Position numbers and translations under genes: made by a program
In this document: positions 31,286-40,583 of the stretch, piece after piece
How positions within the stretch are numbered: the stretch's first letter is position 1
How the letters are laid out: every line of letters starts with the position of its first letter
Assembly: GCA_001899585.1 (NCBI GenBank)
Contig: MKWE01000019.1
Span: forward strand, 155,848-219,847
DNA from: Rhodospirillales bacterium 70-18
GTDB taxonomy: Bacteria; Pseudomonadota; Alphaproteobacteria; Acetobacterales; Acetobacteraceae
DNA length: 64,000 nucleotides
Reading direction: 5' to 3'
Notes under the pieces: generated by a model
What the model saw: only the letters and a program-made list of their open reading frames with translations
Told to the model about the DNA's origin: nothing
Database searches by the model: none

Positions 31286-32161
31286 CTATGGCCAGCGGAC
31301 CTCGGGCGGCAGGCTCATCAGGATCGCCTCGACATTGCCGCCGGTCTTGAGGCCAAACAGCGTGCCACGGTCGTGGATCAGGTTGAACTCCACATAGCGG
31401 CCGCGCCGGACCAGCTGGTGCTCGCGCTCGGCCGGCGTCCATGGCTCGCCCATGCGGCGGCGCACGATCTCGGGGTAGGCACGCAGGAACGCCTCGCCCA
31501 CATCGCGGGTGAAGGCGAAGTCGGCGTCGGCGTCGCCGGTGAAATGGTGGTCGTAGAAAATGCCCCCGGCGCCGCGCGGCTCGTTGCGGTGCGGCAGGAA
31601 GAAGTAGCGGTCGCACCATTCCTTGAACTTCGGATAATACGCCGGGTCATGGCGGTCGCAGGCGGCGCGGAAGGCGGCGTGGAAATGCGCCGCGTCCTCC
31701 ACCGCCTCGGGGCTGTCGAGCCGCATGGGCGTCAGGTCGCCGCCGCCGCCGAACCAGCCCTTGGTGGTCACCAGCATGCGGGTGTTGAAATGCGCGGCCG
31801 GCACGCGCGGGCTGCGCATATGGGCCACCAGGCTGATGCCGCTGGCCCAGAAACGCGGGTCCTCGGCGGCGCCGGGGATCTGGGCGCGGAATTCCGGGCT
31901 GAACGCGCCCCAGACGGTGGAGACGTTGACGCCGACCTTCTCGAACACCCGCCCGCGCATCACGCTCATCACGCCGCCGCCGCCGGGGGTGCCCTCGGCG
32001 GTGGGGCGGTCCCAGATGGTGCGTTGGAAACGGCCGGCTGGGGCGTCGCCGGCGGCGGCATCCTCGATCGCCTCGAAGCTGGCGCAAAGGCGGTCGCGGA
32101 GGGATTCGAACCAGGCGCGGGCCTGGTCCTGCAGGGCGGTGTGCGGCGGCGCGTCCGGCAT
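31286..32161 (-). CDS. hemF: Oxygen-dependent coproporphyrinogen III oxidase
   Basis: Converts coproporphyrinogen III to protoporphyrinogen IX using O2 in haem synthesis. 291 residues. Signature regions are [46 protein letters not shown] sequence (here [15 protein letters not shown]), FYDHHF and [33 protein letters not shown]. Placed beside petABC and a cytochrome c gene, it fits a respiratory/haem neighbourhood. Divergent from petA. Confidence 0.96.
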   Translation of the reverse strand: MPDAPPHTALQDQARAWFESLRDRLCASFEAIEDAAAGDAPAGRFQRTIWDRPTAEGTPGGGGVMSVMRGRVFEKVGVNVSTVWGAFSPEFRAQIPGAAEDPRFWASGISLVAHMRSPRVPAAHFNTRMLVTTKGWFGGGGDLTPMRLDSPEAVEDAAHFHAAFRAACDRHDPAYYPKFKEWCDRYFFLPHRNEPRGAGGIFYDHHFTGDADADFAFTRDVGEAFLRAYPEIVRRRMGEPWTPAEREHQLVRRGRYVEFNLIHDRGTLFGLKTGGNVEAILMSLPPEVRWP

Positions 32162-32226
32162 CGGCGAAAATCCTGAAAATCCGCCACAAACCTAACCTTA
32201 TCCGCCCGCTTCGTCAGCCGCCCATG

Positions 32227-32255
32227 TTGCAGATGCTCAGGCCGCTCCCTAGTAT
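32227..32255 (+). promoter_or_regulatory. Candidate petABC promoter
   Basis: TTGCAG (32227-32232) and TAGTAT (32250-32255) are 17 bases apart, a good sigma-70 type match for this group. The transcript would have a leader of about 140 bases before petA. A 7-bp stem (GGCGTCG/CGACGCC) lies in that leader at 32286-32309. Confidence 0.5.
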
Positions 32256-32399
32256 GCGCCGCGTCGGAGGGTTGTCCGCGCCGCAGGCGTCGTCTAGTCA
32301 GGCGACGCCCGACGAGGTATTGGCCCCCGCACGGGGCGTCCGTCCGCGCCCGACGCCGTTGCAACTGCCCCGCCCGGTCTGGGTGGATCGAGGGAACTG

Positions 32400-32978
32400 A
32401 TGGCCGATTCGATGTCTGCGACCCCTATGACCGGCACACACGGCCACCCGTCCGGCGGGGAGGTCACAAAGCGGGACTTCCTGAAACTCGTGGCCGGCGC
32501 AGGCGCCGCCGTGGGCGTCGGCGCCATCGTCTGGCCGCTGGTGGACAGCATGAACCCGGCCGCGGACGTGCTGGCGCTGTCCTCCACCGAGGTAACGCTG
32601 ACGCCGATCGAGGCCGGGCAGGCCATCACCGTGGTCTGGCGCGGCAAGCCGGTGTTCGTGCGCCACCGCACGCCCAAGGAAATCAAGGAAGCCGAGGACG
32701 TGAAGCTCTCGGCGCTGATCGACCCGCAGGCCGACTCGGCGCGGGTGAAGGCCGGGCACGACCAGTGGCTGGTGGTGATCGGCATCTGCACCCATCTCGG
32801 CTGCGTGCCGCTCGGCAACGCGCCGTCCGACCCGCGCGGCGAATGGGGCGGCTGGTTCTGCCCCTGCCACGGCAGCCAGTACGACACCTCCGGCCGTGTG
32901 CGCCACGGCCCCGCGCCGCTCAACCTGGCGGTGCCGCCCTACGCGTTCGAGACCGACACCAAGATCAAGATCGGCTGA
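32400..32978 (+). CDS. petA: Cytochrome bc1 Rieske iron-sulfur subunit
   Basis: 192-residue ubiquinol-cytochrome c reductase Rieske subunit. An N-terminal Tat-like anchor ([25 protein letters not shown]) is followed by the cluster-binding boxes CTHLGC (Cys about 130, His 132) and CPCHGS (Cys about 154, His 157). The Tat motif has KR in place of RR, which is tolerated in some Rieske proteins. First gene of petABC. Confidence 0.97.
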   Translation: MADSMSATPMTGTHGHPSGGEVTKRDFLKLVAGAGAAVGVGAIVWPLVDSMNPAADVLALSSTEVTLTPIEAGQAITVVWRGKPVFVRHRTPKEIKEAEDVKLSALIDPQADSARVKAGHDQWLVVIGICTHLGCVPLGNAPSDPRGEWGGWFCPCHGSQYDTSGRVRHGPAPLNLAVPPYAFETDTKIKIG

Positions 32979-33058
32979 CGGCCGCCCACTCGCACGGCTC
33001 ATTCCCCGCACGGCCCACACCGCACGGAACGCCGTCTCAGCCTTCGGAGCACAACTCA

Positions 33059-34324
33059 ATGGCCGGCCTGCACAAGAGCGACTTCAAGAATCCGGTGGTG
33101 AACTGGATCGACACCCGCCTCCCTGTCTTCACGATGATGCAGAAGGAATACGGCGTCTTCCCGACGCCGAAGAACTTCAACTATTTCTGGAATTTCGGCG
33201 CGCTGGCCATGGTCAACCTGATGATCATGATCGCCACCGGCATATTCCTGGCGATGAACTACACGCCGCACGTCACCATGGCCTTCGACTCGGTCGAGCG
33301 TATCATGCGTGACGTGAATTACGGCTGGATGCTGCGCTACGCGCACGCAAACGGCGCCTCGATGTTCTTCATCGTCACCTATATCCATATCTTCCGCGGA
33401 CTCTACTACGGCTCCTACAAGGCGCCGCGCGAGCTGCTGTGGATGCTGGGCGTGGTGATCCTGCTGCTGATGATGGCCACCGCCTTCATGGGCTACGTGC
33501 TGCCCTGGGGCCAGATGTCCTACTGGGGTGCGACCGTCATCACCAACCTGTTCTCCGCCATCCCGGTGGTTGGCGACTCCATCGTCACCTGGCTGTGGGG
33601 CGGCTTCTCGGTGGACAACCCGACGCTGAACCGCTTCTTCAGCCTGCACTACCTGCTGCCCTTCGTGCTGGTGGGCGTGATCTTCCTGCACATCGCGGCG
33701 CTGCACATCACCGGCTCCAACAACCCGCTGGGCATTGATGTGAAAAGCGAGCAGGACACGCTGCCGTTCCACCCGTACTACACCATCAAGGACAGCGTCG
33801 GCATCTGCGTCTACCTGATCGTGTTCGCGGTGCTGGTGTTCTTCGCGCCGAACTTCTTCTCGGCCCCGGACAACTACATCCAGGCCAATCCGCTGGTAAC
33901 GCCGGCCGAGATCGTGCCCGAATGGTACTTCCTGCCGTTCTACGCCATCCTGCGCTCGGTGCCGAACAAGCTGGGCGGGGTGAGCATGATGTTCGGCGCC
34001 ATCGCGGTGCTGTTCGTGCTGCCGTGGCTCGATACCTCGCCGGTCCGCTCGGCGAAGTTCCGGCCGATCTACCGCATCCTGTTCTGGGTGCTGGTCGTGG
34101 CGGTGATCGCCCTGGGCATGGTCGGCGCGCACCGGCCGGAAGGCGCCTGGGTGACCATCGGGCGGCTGGCGACGCTGTATTACTTCCTGCACTTCCTGGT
34201 GATCCTGCCGGTGCTGGGCAAGCTGGAGCGCCCGCTGCCGCTGCCGGAGAGCATCAGCCGTCCGGTGATCGGCGGCGGGCCGCTGCCCGCGGGTGCAACC
34301 GCCAAGCCGATGGAGAAGGTCTGA
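33059..34324 (+). CDS. petB: Cytochrome b subunit of the bc1 complex
   Basis: 421 residues, eight helices, quinol oxidation and reduction sites. The Qo motif PEWY ([14 protein letters not shown]), the first haem region ([25 protein letters not shown]) and [24 protein letters not shown] are intact. The ATG at 33059 opens the typical ...[15 protein letters not shown]-terminus. The stop shares one base with the petC start. Confidence 0.97.
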   Translation: MAGLHKSDFKNPVVNWIDTRLPVFTMMQKEYGVFPTPKNFNYFWNFGALAMVNLMIMIATGIFLAMNYTPHVTMAFDSVERIMRDVNYGWMLRYAHANGASMFFIVTYIHIFRGLYYGSYKAPRELLWMLGVVILLLMMATAFMGYVLPWGQMSYWGATVITNLFSAIPVVGDSIVTWLWGGFSVDNPTLNRFFSLHYLLPFVLVGVIFLHIAALHITGSNNPLGIDVKSEQDTLPFHPYYTIKDSVGICVYLIVFAVLVFFAPNFFSAPDNYIQANPLVTPAEIVPEWYFLPFYAILRSVPNKLGGVSMMFGAIAVLFVLPWLDTSPVRSAKFRPIYRILFWVLVVAVIALGMVGAHRPEGAWVTIGRLATLYYFLHFLVILPVLGKLERPLPLPESISRPVIGGGPLPAGATAKPMEKV

Positions 34325-35085
34325 TGCGTATCCTCCGCTTTGCCGCCGTCGCGGCGCTGGTCGGCGCCTTCGCGCTGCCGGCCATGGCCGCCGACGAGGT
34401 GATCGAGCTGCCGCACCAGAAATGGAGCTTCGACGGCGTGTTCGGCACCTATGATCGCGCCGCCGCGCAGCGCGGCTTCCAGGTCTACAAGGAGGTCTGC
34501 TCGGCCTGCCATTCCATGAAGGAAGGCTACTACCGCGACCTCAAGGGCATCGGCCTCGACGAGAAGCAGATCGCCGCGATCGCCGCCAGCGTGACCATCC
34601 CGATCATCGGCGACGACGGCCAGCCGGCCGAGCGCCCGGGCCTGCCGGCGGACCATTTCCATTCGCCGTTCCCGAACGACAACGCCGCGCGCGCCGCCAA
34701 CAACGGCGCCCTGCCGCCCGACCTGTCGGTGATGGAAAAGGCGCGCGTGGGCGGGCCCGACTACATCTACGCCCTGCTGACCGGCTTCGCCGACCCGCCG
34801 GCGGGCTTCAAGATGAGCGACGGGATGTACTACAACAAGGTATTCCCGGGTCATCAGATCAAGATGCCCAAGCCGCTCTCGGACGGGCAGGTGACCTATG
34901 CCGATGGCACGCCGGCCAGCACGGAGCAGATGGCGCATGACGTCGCCACCTTCCTGACCTACGTCGCCAACCCGGAGATGGAGCAGCGCAAGCGCCTCGG
35001 CGTGAAGGCGATCCTGTTCCTGGTGCTGCTGACCGGCGTGACATATGCGGTCAAGCGCAAGGTCTGGGCGAACGTCCACCACTGA
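34324..35085 (+). CDS. petC: Cytochrome c1
   Basis: 253 residues. A signal peptide ends at AMAADEV, the haem site is CSACH (Cys about 59-62), and a single C-terminal helix (AILFLVLLTGVTYAVKRKVW) anchors it. The conserved region around the Met ligand is in DPPAGFKMSDGMYYNKVFPG. Matured by the ccm proteins. Overlaps petB by one base. A strong terminator follows. Confidence 0.96.
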   Translation: MRILRFAAVAALVGAFALPAMAADEVIELPHQKWSFDGVFGTYDRAAAQRGFQVYKEVCSACHSMKEGYYRDLKGIGLDEKQIAAIAASVTIPIIGDDGQPAERPGLPADHFHSPFPNDNAARAANNGALPPDLSVMEKARVGGPDYIYALLTGFADPPAGFKMSDGMYYNKVFPGHQIKMPKPLSDGQVTYADGTPASTEQMAHDVATFLTYVANPEMEQRKRLGVKAILFLVLLTGVTYAVKRKVWANVHH

Positions 35086-35108
35086 ACCGCCCGCCCGACC
35101 CGACCAGG

Positions 35109-35146
35109 CACCGCCGCGACCCGCAAGGGGCGCGGCGGTGTTGTTT
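35109..35146 (+). terminator. Intrinsic terminator after petABC
   Basis: A perfect 10-bp GC-rich stem (CACCGCCGCG/CGCGGCGGTG), with three more possible C-G pairs in the loop, is followed at once by TTGTTT. This is the clearest Rho-independent terminator in the window. Confidence 0.85.
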
Positions 35147-35167
35147 CAAGCCTGAAGGAGCCTCGCC

Positions 35168-36067
35168 ATGTCGGACACGCGCCCCGCCGAAACCGTCACC
35201 CCGGTGATCGGCATCATCGGCGGCTCTGGCCTGTATGATATCGACGGGCTGGAGGGCAAGGCGTGGCGGCGGGTCACCACCCCCTGGGGCGACCCGTCCG
35301 ACGAATTGCTGGAAGGCTGGCTGGGCGGCGTGCGCTGCGTGTTCCTGCCGCGCCACGGCCGCGGCCACCGGCTGACGCCGACGCACCTGAACTACCGCGC
35401 CAATATCGACGCGCTGAAGCGGGCCGGGGTGACCGACATCCTGTCGCTGTCCGCGGTCGGCAGCCTGAAGGCGGAACTGCCGCCGGGCCATTTCGTCATC
35501 GTCGACCAGTTCATCGACCGCAGCTTCGCCCGCGAGAAAAGCTTCTTCGGCGAGGGCTGCGTGGCCCATGTCTCGGTCGCCCACCCGGTCTGCCCGCGCC
35601 TGGGCGACGCACTGGAGCAGGCGGCGCGCGACCTGGACCTGCCGGTCACCCGCGGCGGCACCTACCTGGTGATGGAAGGCCCGCAATTCTCCACCAAGGC
35701 CGAGAGCGAGCTGTACCGCTCCTGGGGCTGCTCGGTGATCGGCATGACCAACATGCCGGAGGCCAAGCTCGCCCGCGAGGCGGAGATCTGTTACGCCACC
35801 GTCGCCATGGTGACCGACTACGATTGCTGGCACCCCGACCACGACGCGGTCACGGTGGACATGGTGGTCAAGGTGCTGTTCGCCAACGCCGACAATGCCC
35901 GCGCCCTGGTGCAGCAGGTGGTGCCCCTGATCGGCGCGCCGCGCGGTCCCTGCCCGGCGGGCTGCGACCGCGCTTTGGAATACGCCATCGTCACCGCGCC
36001 GCAATCGCGCGACCCGGCGCTGATGGCCAAGCTGACCGCGGTGGCCGGCCGCGTATTGGCGGCATAG
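35168..36067 (+). CDS. mtnP: S-methyl-5'-thioadenosine phosphorylase
   Basis: Phosphorolyses methylthioadenosine to adenine and methylthioribose-1-phosphate in methionine salvage. 299 residues. IIGGSGLYDIDGLE, PRHGRGHRLTPTHLNYRANI, MEGPQFSTKAES and MTNMPEAKLAREAEICYATVAMVTDYDCWH cover the phosphate, nucleoside and base sites. The TDYD aspartate after VAMV favours the 6-aminopurine specificity of MTAP over PNP. A ribosome site GAAGGAG precedes the start. Confidence 0.95.
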   Translation: MSDTRPAETVTPVIGIIGGSGLYDIDGLEGKAWRRVTTPWGDPSDELLEGWLGGVRCVFLPRHGRGHRLTPTHLNYRANIDALKRAGVTDILSLSAVGSLKAELPPGHFVIVDQFIDRSFAREKSFFGEGCVAHVSVAHPVCPRLGDALEQAARDLDLPVTRGGTYLVMEGPQFSTKAESELYRSWGCSVIGMTNMPEAKLAREAEICYATVAMVTDYDCWHPDHDAVTVDMVVKVLFANADNARALVQQVVPLIGAPRGPCPAGCDRALEYAIVTAPQSRDPALMAKLTAVAGRVLAA

Positions 36068-36131
36068 CCGGCGACGAATTGACAGACGGCGCGGCTGGTT
36101 GTTGGCTCCTCCCGATCAGGGGAGGCCCGAC

Positions 36132-37202
36132 ATGTCCACCATGCTGACCGGCCGTGTTGTCTGGTACGGCGCCGAGCTTGCCGCCTCGGGCGACTGGATT
36201 CGCACCCTGGATGCCGGAAATTGCGCCGAAATCGACGCCGCTTTGGCCTGTTTGGAGCGGAAATCGGCCCCATTTTTGGGATTTTCCCGCGCCGATTTCC
36301 CACTTCACCGCACCGCCGCCCTGCTGGCCGAGATCGGCGCGGAGCTGGAGGATGGCCGCGGCATGGTGCGGCTGCGCGGCCTGCCGGTGGAGCGGTATTC
36401 GGAGGACCAGTTGCGCCGGATCTTCTGGGGCATCGGCCGCTACCTGGGCACCGCCGTCTACCAGAACGCCACCGGCGAGATCATGGGCGAGGTGCGCGAC
36501 GAGACGCGGCTGGAGTCCAAGACCTACGCGCCCACGGCGGAGGGGCAGGTCGCCTCGGCCCGCGCCCGGTCGCGCTCCACCGGGCCGCTGCGCTGGCACA
36601 CCGACCGCTGCGACGTGATCGCGCTGATGTGCGTGCGCAACGCCCAGGCCGGCGGCGTGTCCAAGCTGGCCAGCATCGCCACCATCCATAACGAAATCCT
36701 GCGCCGCCGGCCGGACCTGCTGGCGCTGCTGTGCCAGGATTACTGGCGCGCCCGGCCGGTGGACGAGGACGGGCGGTCGCCGGACCGGGTGTTCGCCATG
36801 CCGGTGTTCGGCTTCCGCGACGGCCGCATCACCAGCCAGTATTCACGCACCTATGTGGAACAGGCGCAGGAGGTGCCGGGGGTGCCCAAGCTGAGCGCGG
36901 CGCAGAACGAGGCGCTGGACCTGCTGGCCGAGGTGGCGGAGGAGGTGTGCCTGCACTCGCCCTTCGAGGCCGGCGACATCCAGTTGCTGAACAACCATGT
37001 CGTCTATCATGGCCGTACGGCCTATCAGGACGACCCGACCACCCGGCAGGAGCGGCTGCTGTTCCGCCTGTGGCTGGCCACCCCCAACAGTCGCCCGTTG
37101 CCCGCGGGGTTCGAGACGCTGTGGGGCGCCACCGACGCGGGCGCGCTGCGCGGCGGCGTGGTGCAGCCGGCGACCGGCGCGCGGGTGCCGTTGCCCGCCT
37201 GA
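36132..37202 (+). CDS. TauD/TfdA-type Fe(II)/2-oxoglutarate dioxygenase
   Basis: 356 residues. The iron site is H156-T-D158 in RWHTDRCD, with the distal His in NNHVVYHGRTAY. The Arg of ERLLFRLWL is a likely 2-oxoglutarate anchor. RLRGLPVERYSEDQLRRIFWGIGRYLG is typical of the TauD-like family used in catabolism or secondary metabolism. GGGGAGG lies before ATG 36132. It ends 5 bp before the convergent livF. Substrate unknown. The neighbouring ABC importer could be related but is on the other strand. Confidence 0.88.
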   Translation: MSTMLTGRVVWYGAELAASGDWIRTLDAGNCAEIDAALACLERKSAPFLGFSRADFPLHRTAALLAEIGAELEDGRGMVRLRGLPVERYSEDQLRRIFWGIGRYLGTAVYQNATGEIMGEVRDETRLESKTYAPTAEGQVASARARSRSTGPLRWHTDRCDVIALMCVRNAQAGGVSKLASIATIHNEILRRRPDLLALLCQDYWRARPVDEDGRSPDRVFAMPVFGFRDGRITSQYSRTYVEQAQEVPGVPKLSAAQNEALDLLAEVAEEVCLHSPFEAGDIQLLNNHVVYHGRTAYQDDPTTRQERLLFRLWLATPNSRPLPAGFETLWGATDAGALRGGVVQPATGARVPLPA

Positions 37203-37207
37203 CGTTG

Positions 37208-37969
37208 TCACCCGTGCAGCGGGGAGGGGACATCCCCGCCGAAATAGGCCCGTTCCAGCCGGTGCGGCAGGTCGGCCTCGCTGGTGACGGCTTCCAGCAC
37301 CATGCGGCCGCGCGCCAGGGCATAGACCCGGTCGGCCAGCGCCAGCGCCTTTTCGATCAGCTGCTCGACCAGCAGGATGGCGGTGCCGCCCTCCTTCAAC
37401 TGGCGGGCCACCGACAGCACGCGGTCCACCAGCACCGGCGACAGCCCGGCGGAGGGTTCGTCGAGCATCAGCAGGCGGGGGCGGCGCACCAGCCCCTGGG
37501 CCACTGCCAGCATCTGCTGCTGCCCGCCGGACAGCGCGCCGCCGCGGTCGGCCCGCTTGGCGGCGATCTCCGGGAAGTAGGTCAGCGCCTCCTCCACCCG
37601 CCGCGCTCGCTCCGCGCGCGGCACGTCGTAGCCGGCCAGCAGCAGGTTGTCGGCCACGCTGAGCTGGGTGAACACGCGATGGCCCTCGATCACGTGCACC
37701 AGCCCGGCGCGGGCAGTTTCGCGCGGGCTGGCGCCGCGCAGGTCCTGGCCGGCGAAGCGCACCTCGCCCTCCCACGGCAGCAGGCCGGAGATGGCGCGCA
37801 GCAGCGTGGTTTTGCCGGCGCCGTTGGGGCCGAGCAGGGCCACCGCCTCGCCGGCGGCGATGGTCATGCCGATGCCGTGCAGCACGCCGATCTTGCCGTA
37901 GCCGGCGGACAGGCCGGCAACCGACAGCAGCGGCGCGGACGGGCCGCGTTCAGGCGCCGAGATAGGCAC
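37208..37969 (-). CDS. livF: Branched-chain amino acid type ABC transporter ATPase LivF
   Basis: 253-residue ATPase. Walker A LLGPNGAGKTTLLRA, signature LSGGQQQMLAVAQGL, Walker B LLMLDEPSAGLSP. The fold and length match LivF. Its start overlaps the livMG fusion gene by 20 bp. It is the last gene of the operon livK-livH-livMG-livF. The substrate may not be leucine-type amino acids, since this family also imports amides, urea and aromatic acids. Confidence 0.9.
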   Translation of the reverse strand: MPISAPERGPSAPLLSVAGLSAGYGKIGVLHGIGMTIAAGEAVALLGPNGAGKTTLLRAISGLLPWEGEVRFAGQDLRGASPRETARAGLVHVIEGHRVFTQLSVADNLLLAGYDVPRAERARRVEEALTYFPEIAAKRADRGGALSGGQQQMLAVAQGLVRRPRLLMLDEPSAGLSPVLVDRVLSVARQLKEGGTAILLVEQLIEKALALADRVYALARGRMVLEAVTSEADLPHRLERAYFGGDVPSPLHG

Positions 37970-39692
37970 TGACCACCTCCTTGTGGGCGCGGATCTCGGC
38001 CGGCGTGCCGGCGGCCAGCTCGCGGCCGAGGTTGAGCACCGTCACCTGGTCGCAGATATCGAAGATGAGGTCGGCGTGGTGCTCCACCAGCAGCACGCCG
38101 GTGCCGCAGCGGGCGATCGCGGTCACCAGGCCGCCCAGCCGGCGGATCTCTTCGGCTGAGAGCCCGGCCGCCGGCTCGTCCAGCAGCAGGAAGCGCGGGC
38201 GCAGCATCAGCGCGCGGGCGATTTCCAGGAAGCGCAGCTCGCTGTGCTGCAGCCGGTCGGCGCGCACCGGCGCCAGCATCTCCAGCCCGACGCAGCGCAG
38301 CGCCAGCAGGGCGGCCTCGCGCGCCTTGGCCTCGTCGCGGTGGTGGCGCGGCAGGCGCAGCAGCGACTCCACGAAGCTGCCCTGCCCGGCGATGGTGCCG
38401 CCGACCATCACGTTGTCCAGCACCGAGGCCTCGCCGATCAGCCGCGGCGTCTGGAAGGTGCGGGCGATGCCGCGGGCGGCCCGGGTCTGCGGCGCGCCGG
38501 CCAGCAGCGGCGCGCCATCCAGCGTGACGCCGCCGACCTCGGGGGCGTTGAAGCCGCAGATCACGTTCAGGGTGGTGGTCTTGCCCGAGCCGTTCGGCCC
38601 GATCAGCCCATGCACCTGGCCGGGGTCGATGGTCAGGTCCAGCCCGTCGATCGCGCGCACACCGCCGAAGCTCAGCACCACGCCGCGCAGCAGGATGGGG
38701 CTGGGGGCGCGGCCATGGTCCAGGATGCCGGGCAGCAGTTCCGGCCGCGGCACGATGGCGCGGTTGCTCTCCAGCGGCCGGCGGCGGCCCAGGTCCAGCA
38801 GCGCCGCGATGCCGCCGGGCACCGCCAGCACGATCACCAGCAGCAGCGCCGCGTAGAGGAAGGTGGACCAGGCCACCAGGGGGGCTGCGAATTCCGGCAG
38901 CACGGTCAGGATGATGGTCGCCAGCAGCGGGCCGAGTACCGAGCCGCGCCCGCCGATCAGGATGGCGATGAAGAACAGCACCGAGAGGTCGAAGGTGAAG
39001 GCGTCCGGTGTGATGTAGGATTGCAGCGTGGCGAACAGCCCGCCGGCGATCGCCGCCAGCGCGCCGCTGAACAGGAACACGGTCACCAGCAGCCCGGCCT
39101 TGGCGATGCCGATCGACTCGGCCGCCACCTCCGCATCGCGGATCGCCACCAGCGAGCGGCCGAAGCGGCTGTGCGCGGCATTGGCGGTCATCCAGGTGCA
39201 CAGCGCCGCCAGCCCGAGGCAGAACAGGTAGAAGCCGTAGCTGGTGTCGAACGGCGCCGGCAGCACCGGGCCGGCCACGCCGATGCCGCCGCCGGTGACG
39301 CTCTGCCAGGCCAGCGCCACCTGGGTGACGATGGTGGCGAAGCCGAGCGTGGTCATGGCGAAATAGAAGGTGCGCAGCCGCAGCGCCGGTAGCCCGACGA
39401 CGACGCCGAACACCGCCCCCACGCCGCCCGCGGCCCCCAGCGCCAGCAGCGGCGGCACCGCCGGCGTGACGGTACCGGCCACCAGCACGCTGGTGGTGTA
39501 CGCGCCGAGCGTCAGCAGCGCGACCCAGCCGATCGCCAACTGCCCGGCGAAGCCCACCACCAGATTGAGGCCCGAGACCAGCACCCAGTAGATCGCCGCC
39601 CGCGTGGCAATAAGCACCCAATAGTCGTTGGTGACATGCGGCAGTACCAGGGCGGCCGCCAGCACCAGCAGGAAAGGCAACACGGCGCGCAT
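37950..39692 (-). CDS. LivM-LivG fusion: ABC permease and ATPase in one chain
   Basis: 580 residues. Residues 1-310 are a LivM-type permease with repeated hydrophobic helices and the EAA-like segment RFGRSLVAIRDAEVAAESIGI. Residues about 335-580 are a LivG ATPase with Walker A LIGPNGSGKTTTLNV, signature region LQHSELRFLEIARAL and Walker B FLLLDEPAAGLS. The ATPase signature is HSELRF where LSGG is usual, a common variation in LivG. The fusion is seen in other alphaproteobacteria. It replaces two separate genes, and the operon has no other livM or livG. Confidence 0.9.
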   Translation of the reverse strand: MRAVLPFLLVLAAALVLPHVTNDYWVLIATRAAIYWVLVSGLNLVVGFAGQLAIGWVALLTLGAYTTSVLVAGTVTPAVPPLLALGAAGGVGAVFGVVVGLPALRLRTFYFAMTTLGFATIVTQVALAWQSVTGGGIGVAGPVLPAPFDTSYGFYLFCLGLAALCTWMTANAAHSRFGRSLVAIRDAEVAAESIGIAKAGLLVTVFLFSGALAAIAGGLFATLQSYITPDAFTFDLSVLFFIAILIGGRGSVLGPLLATIILTVLPEFAAPLVAWSTFLYAALLLVIVLAVPGGIAALLDLGRRRPLESNRAIVPRPELLPGILDHGRAPSPILLRGVVLSFGGVRAIDGLDLTIDPGQVHGLIGPNGSGKTTTLNVICGFNAPEVGGVTLDGAPLLAGAPQTRAARGIARTFQTPRLIGEASVLDNVMVGGTIAGQGSFVESLLRLPRHHRDEAKAREAALLALRCVGLEMLAPVRADRLQHSELRFLEIARALMLRPRFLLLDEPAAGLSAEEIRRLGGLVTAIARCGTGVLLVEHHADLIFDICDQVTVLNLGRELAAGTPAEIRAHKEVVSAYLGA

Positions 39693-39693
39693 G

Positions 39694-40554
39694 CTACACC
39701 CGCCGCACGGAGGGGCTGCCCATCAGCCCCTGGGGTGCCACCAGCAGCACCACGATGAACACCGTGAACACCGCGACCGAGGCGAACACCCCGCCCACCA
39801 GGAAGTTCGCCGCCTGCTGGAACACCCCCAGCGCCAGGCCGCTGGCGATGGCGCCGCGATTGTTGCCCATGCCGCCCAGCGCCACCGGCACGAAGCCGTA
39901 GAAGTTCAGCATCGACCCGTTGGCGAAGAAGGCCAGCAGCAACTGGCCCGAGGCGAAGCCGGCCAGCCCGCCGATCACCCCGGCCAGCGCGTAGCTGGCC
40001 ATGCGCAGGTTGCGCTCCGGCAGGCCGAGCGCGCGGGCGGCGAAATTATCCTCGGCGATGGCCAGGAAGGCGCGGCCGACCAGGGTGCGCCGGTACAGCA
40101 GTTCCAGCCCCACCACCACCACGGCGCAGGCCAGCAGCGGCAGCCAGAACTTCTCGTCGGTCGGCCCGCCATCGCCGATGCCGAACAGGCGGGGGAAGGG
40201 CTGCGGCTCGGTGCTCCATTCGATCGCCGTGACCTGCTGGATCATCAGCGCCAGCGCCAGCGTGGACAGCACATACAGATGCTGCTCCAGGCTTTTCAGC
40301 ACCGGGCGGACGGCGACGATCTCGGTCAGCACGCCCACGGCGGCGCAGCAGGCCAGCGTCGCCGCCAGCCCCAGCAGCGAGGGCAGGCCGAGGCGGGCGA
40401 TGAACATCGCCCCCAGCACGCCCCCCAGCATGCCCAACTGGCCGGAGGTGAAGCTCATCACCCGCGAGGCGGAGAACATGACGTTGTAGGTGACGCCGAT
40501 CAGCGCATAGACGGCGCCGACGGCCAGCCCCGACGCCAGGATTGCGGCAAGCAT
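39694..40554 (-). CDS. livH: Branched-chain amino acid type ABC permease LivH
   Basis: 286-residue inner-membrane permease with 8 or so helices. GLAVGAVYALIGVTYNVMFSASRVMSFTSGQLGMLG at the N-terminus and GRAFLAIAEDNFAARALGL (EAA-type loop) are typical of LivH. It is separated from the downstream livMG start by one base, so tight coupling is likely. Confidence 0.92.
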   Translation of the reverse strand: MLAAILASGLAVGAVYALIGVTYNVMFSASRVMSFTSGQLGMLGGVLGAMFIARLGLPSLLGLAATLACCAAVGVLTEIVAVRPVLKSLEQHLYVLSTLALALMIQQVTAIEWSTEPQPFPRLFGIGDGGPTDEKFWLPLLACAVVVVGLELLYRRTLVGRAFLAIAEDNFAARALGLPERNLRMASYALAGVIGGLAGFASGQLLLAFFANGSMLNFYGFVPVALGGMGNNRGAIASGLALGVFQQAANFLVGGVFASVAVFTVFIVVLLVAPQGLMGSPSVRRV

Positions 40555-40583
40555 GCTGGTTCCCCGCCCCGCCCCGCCCCGCC

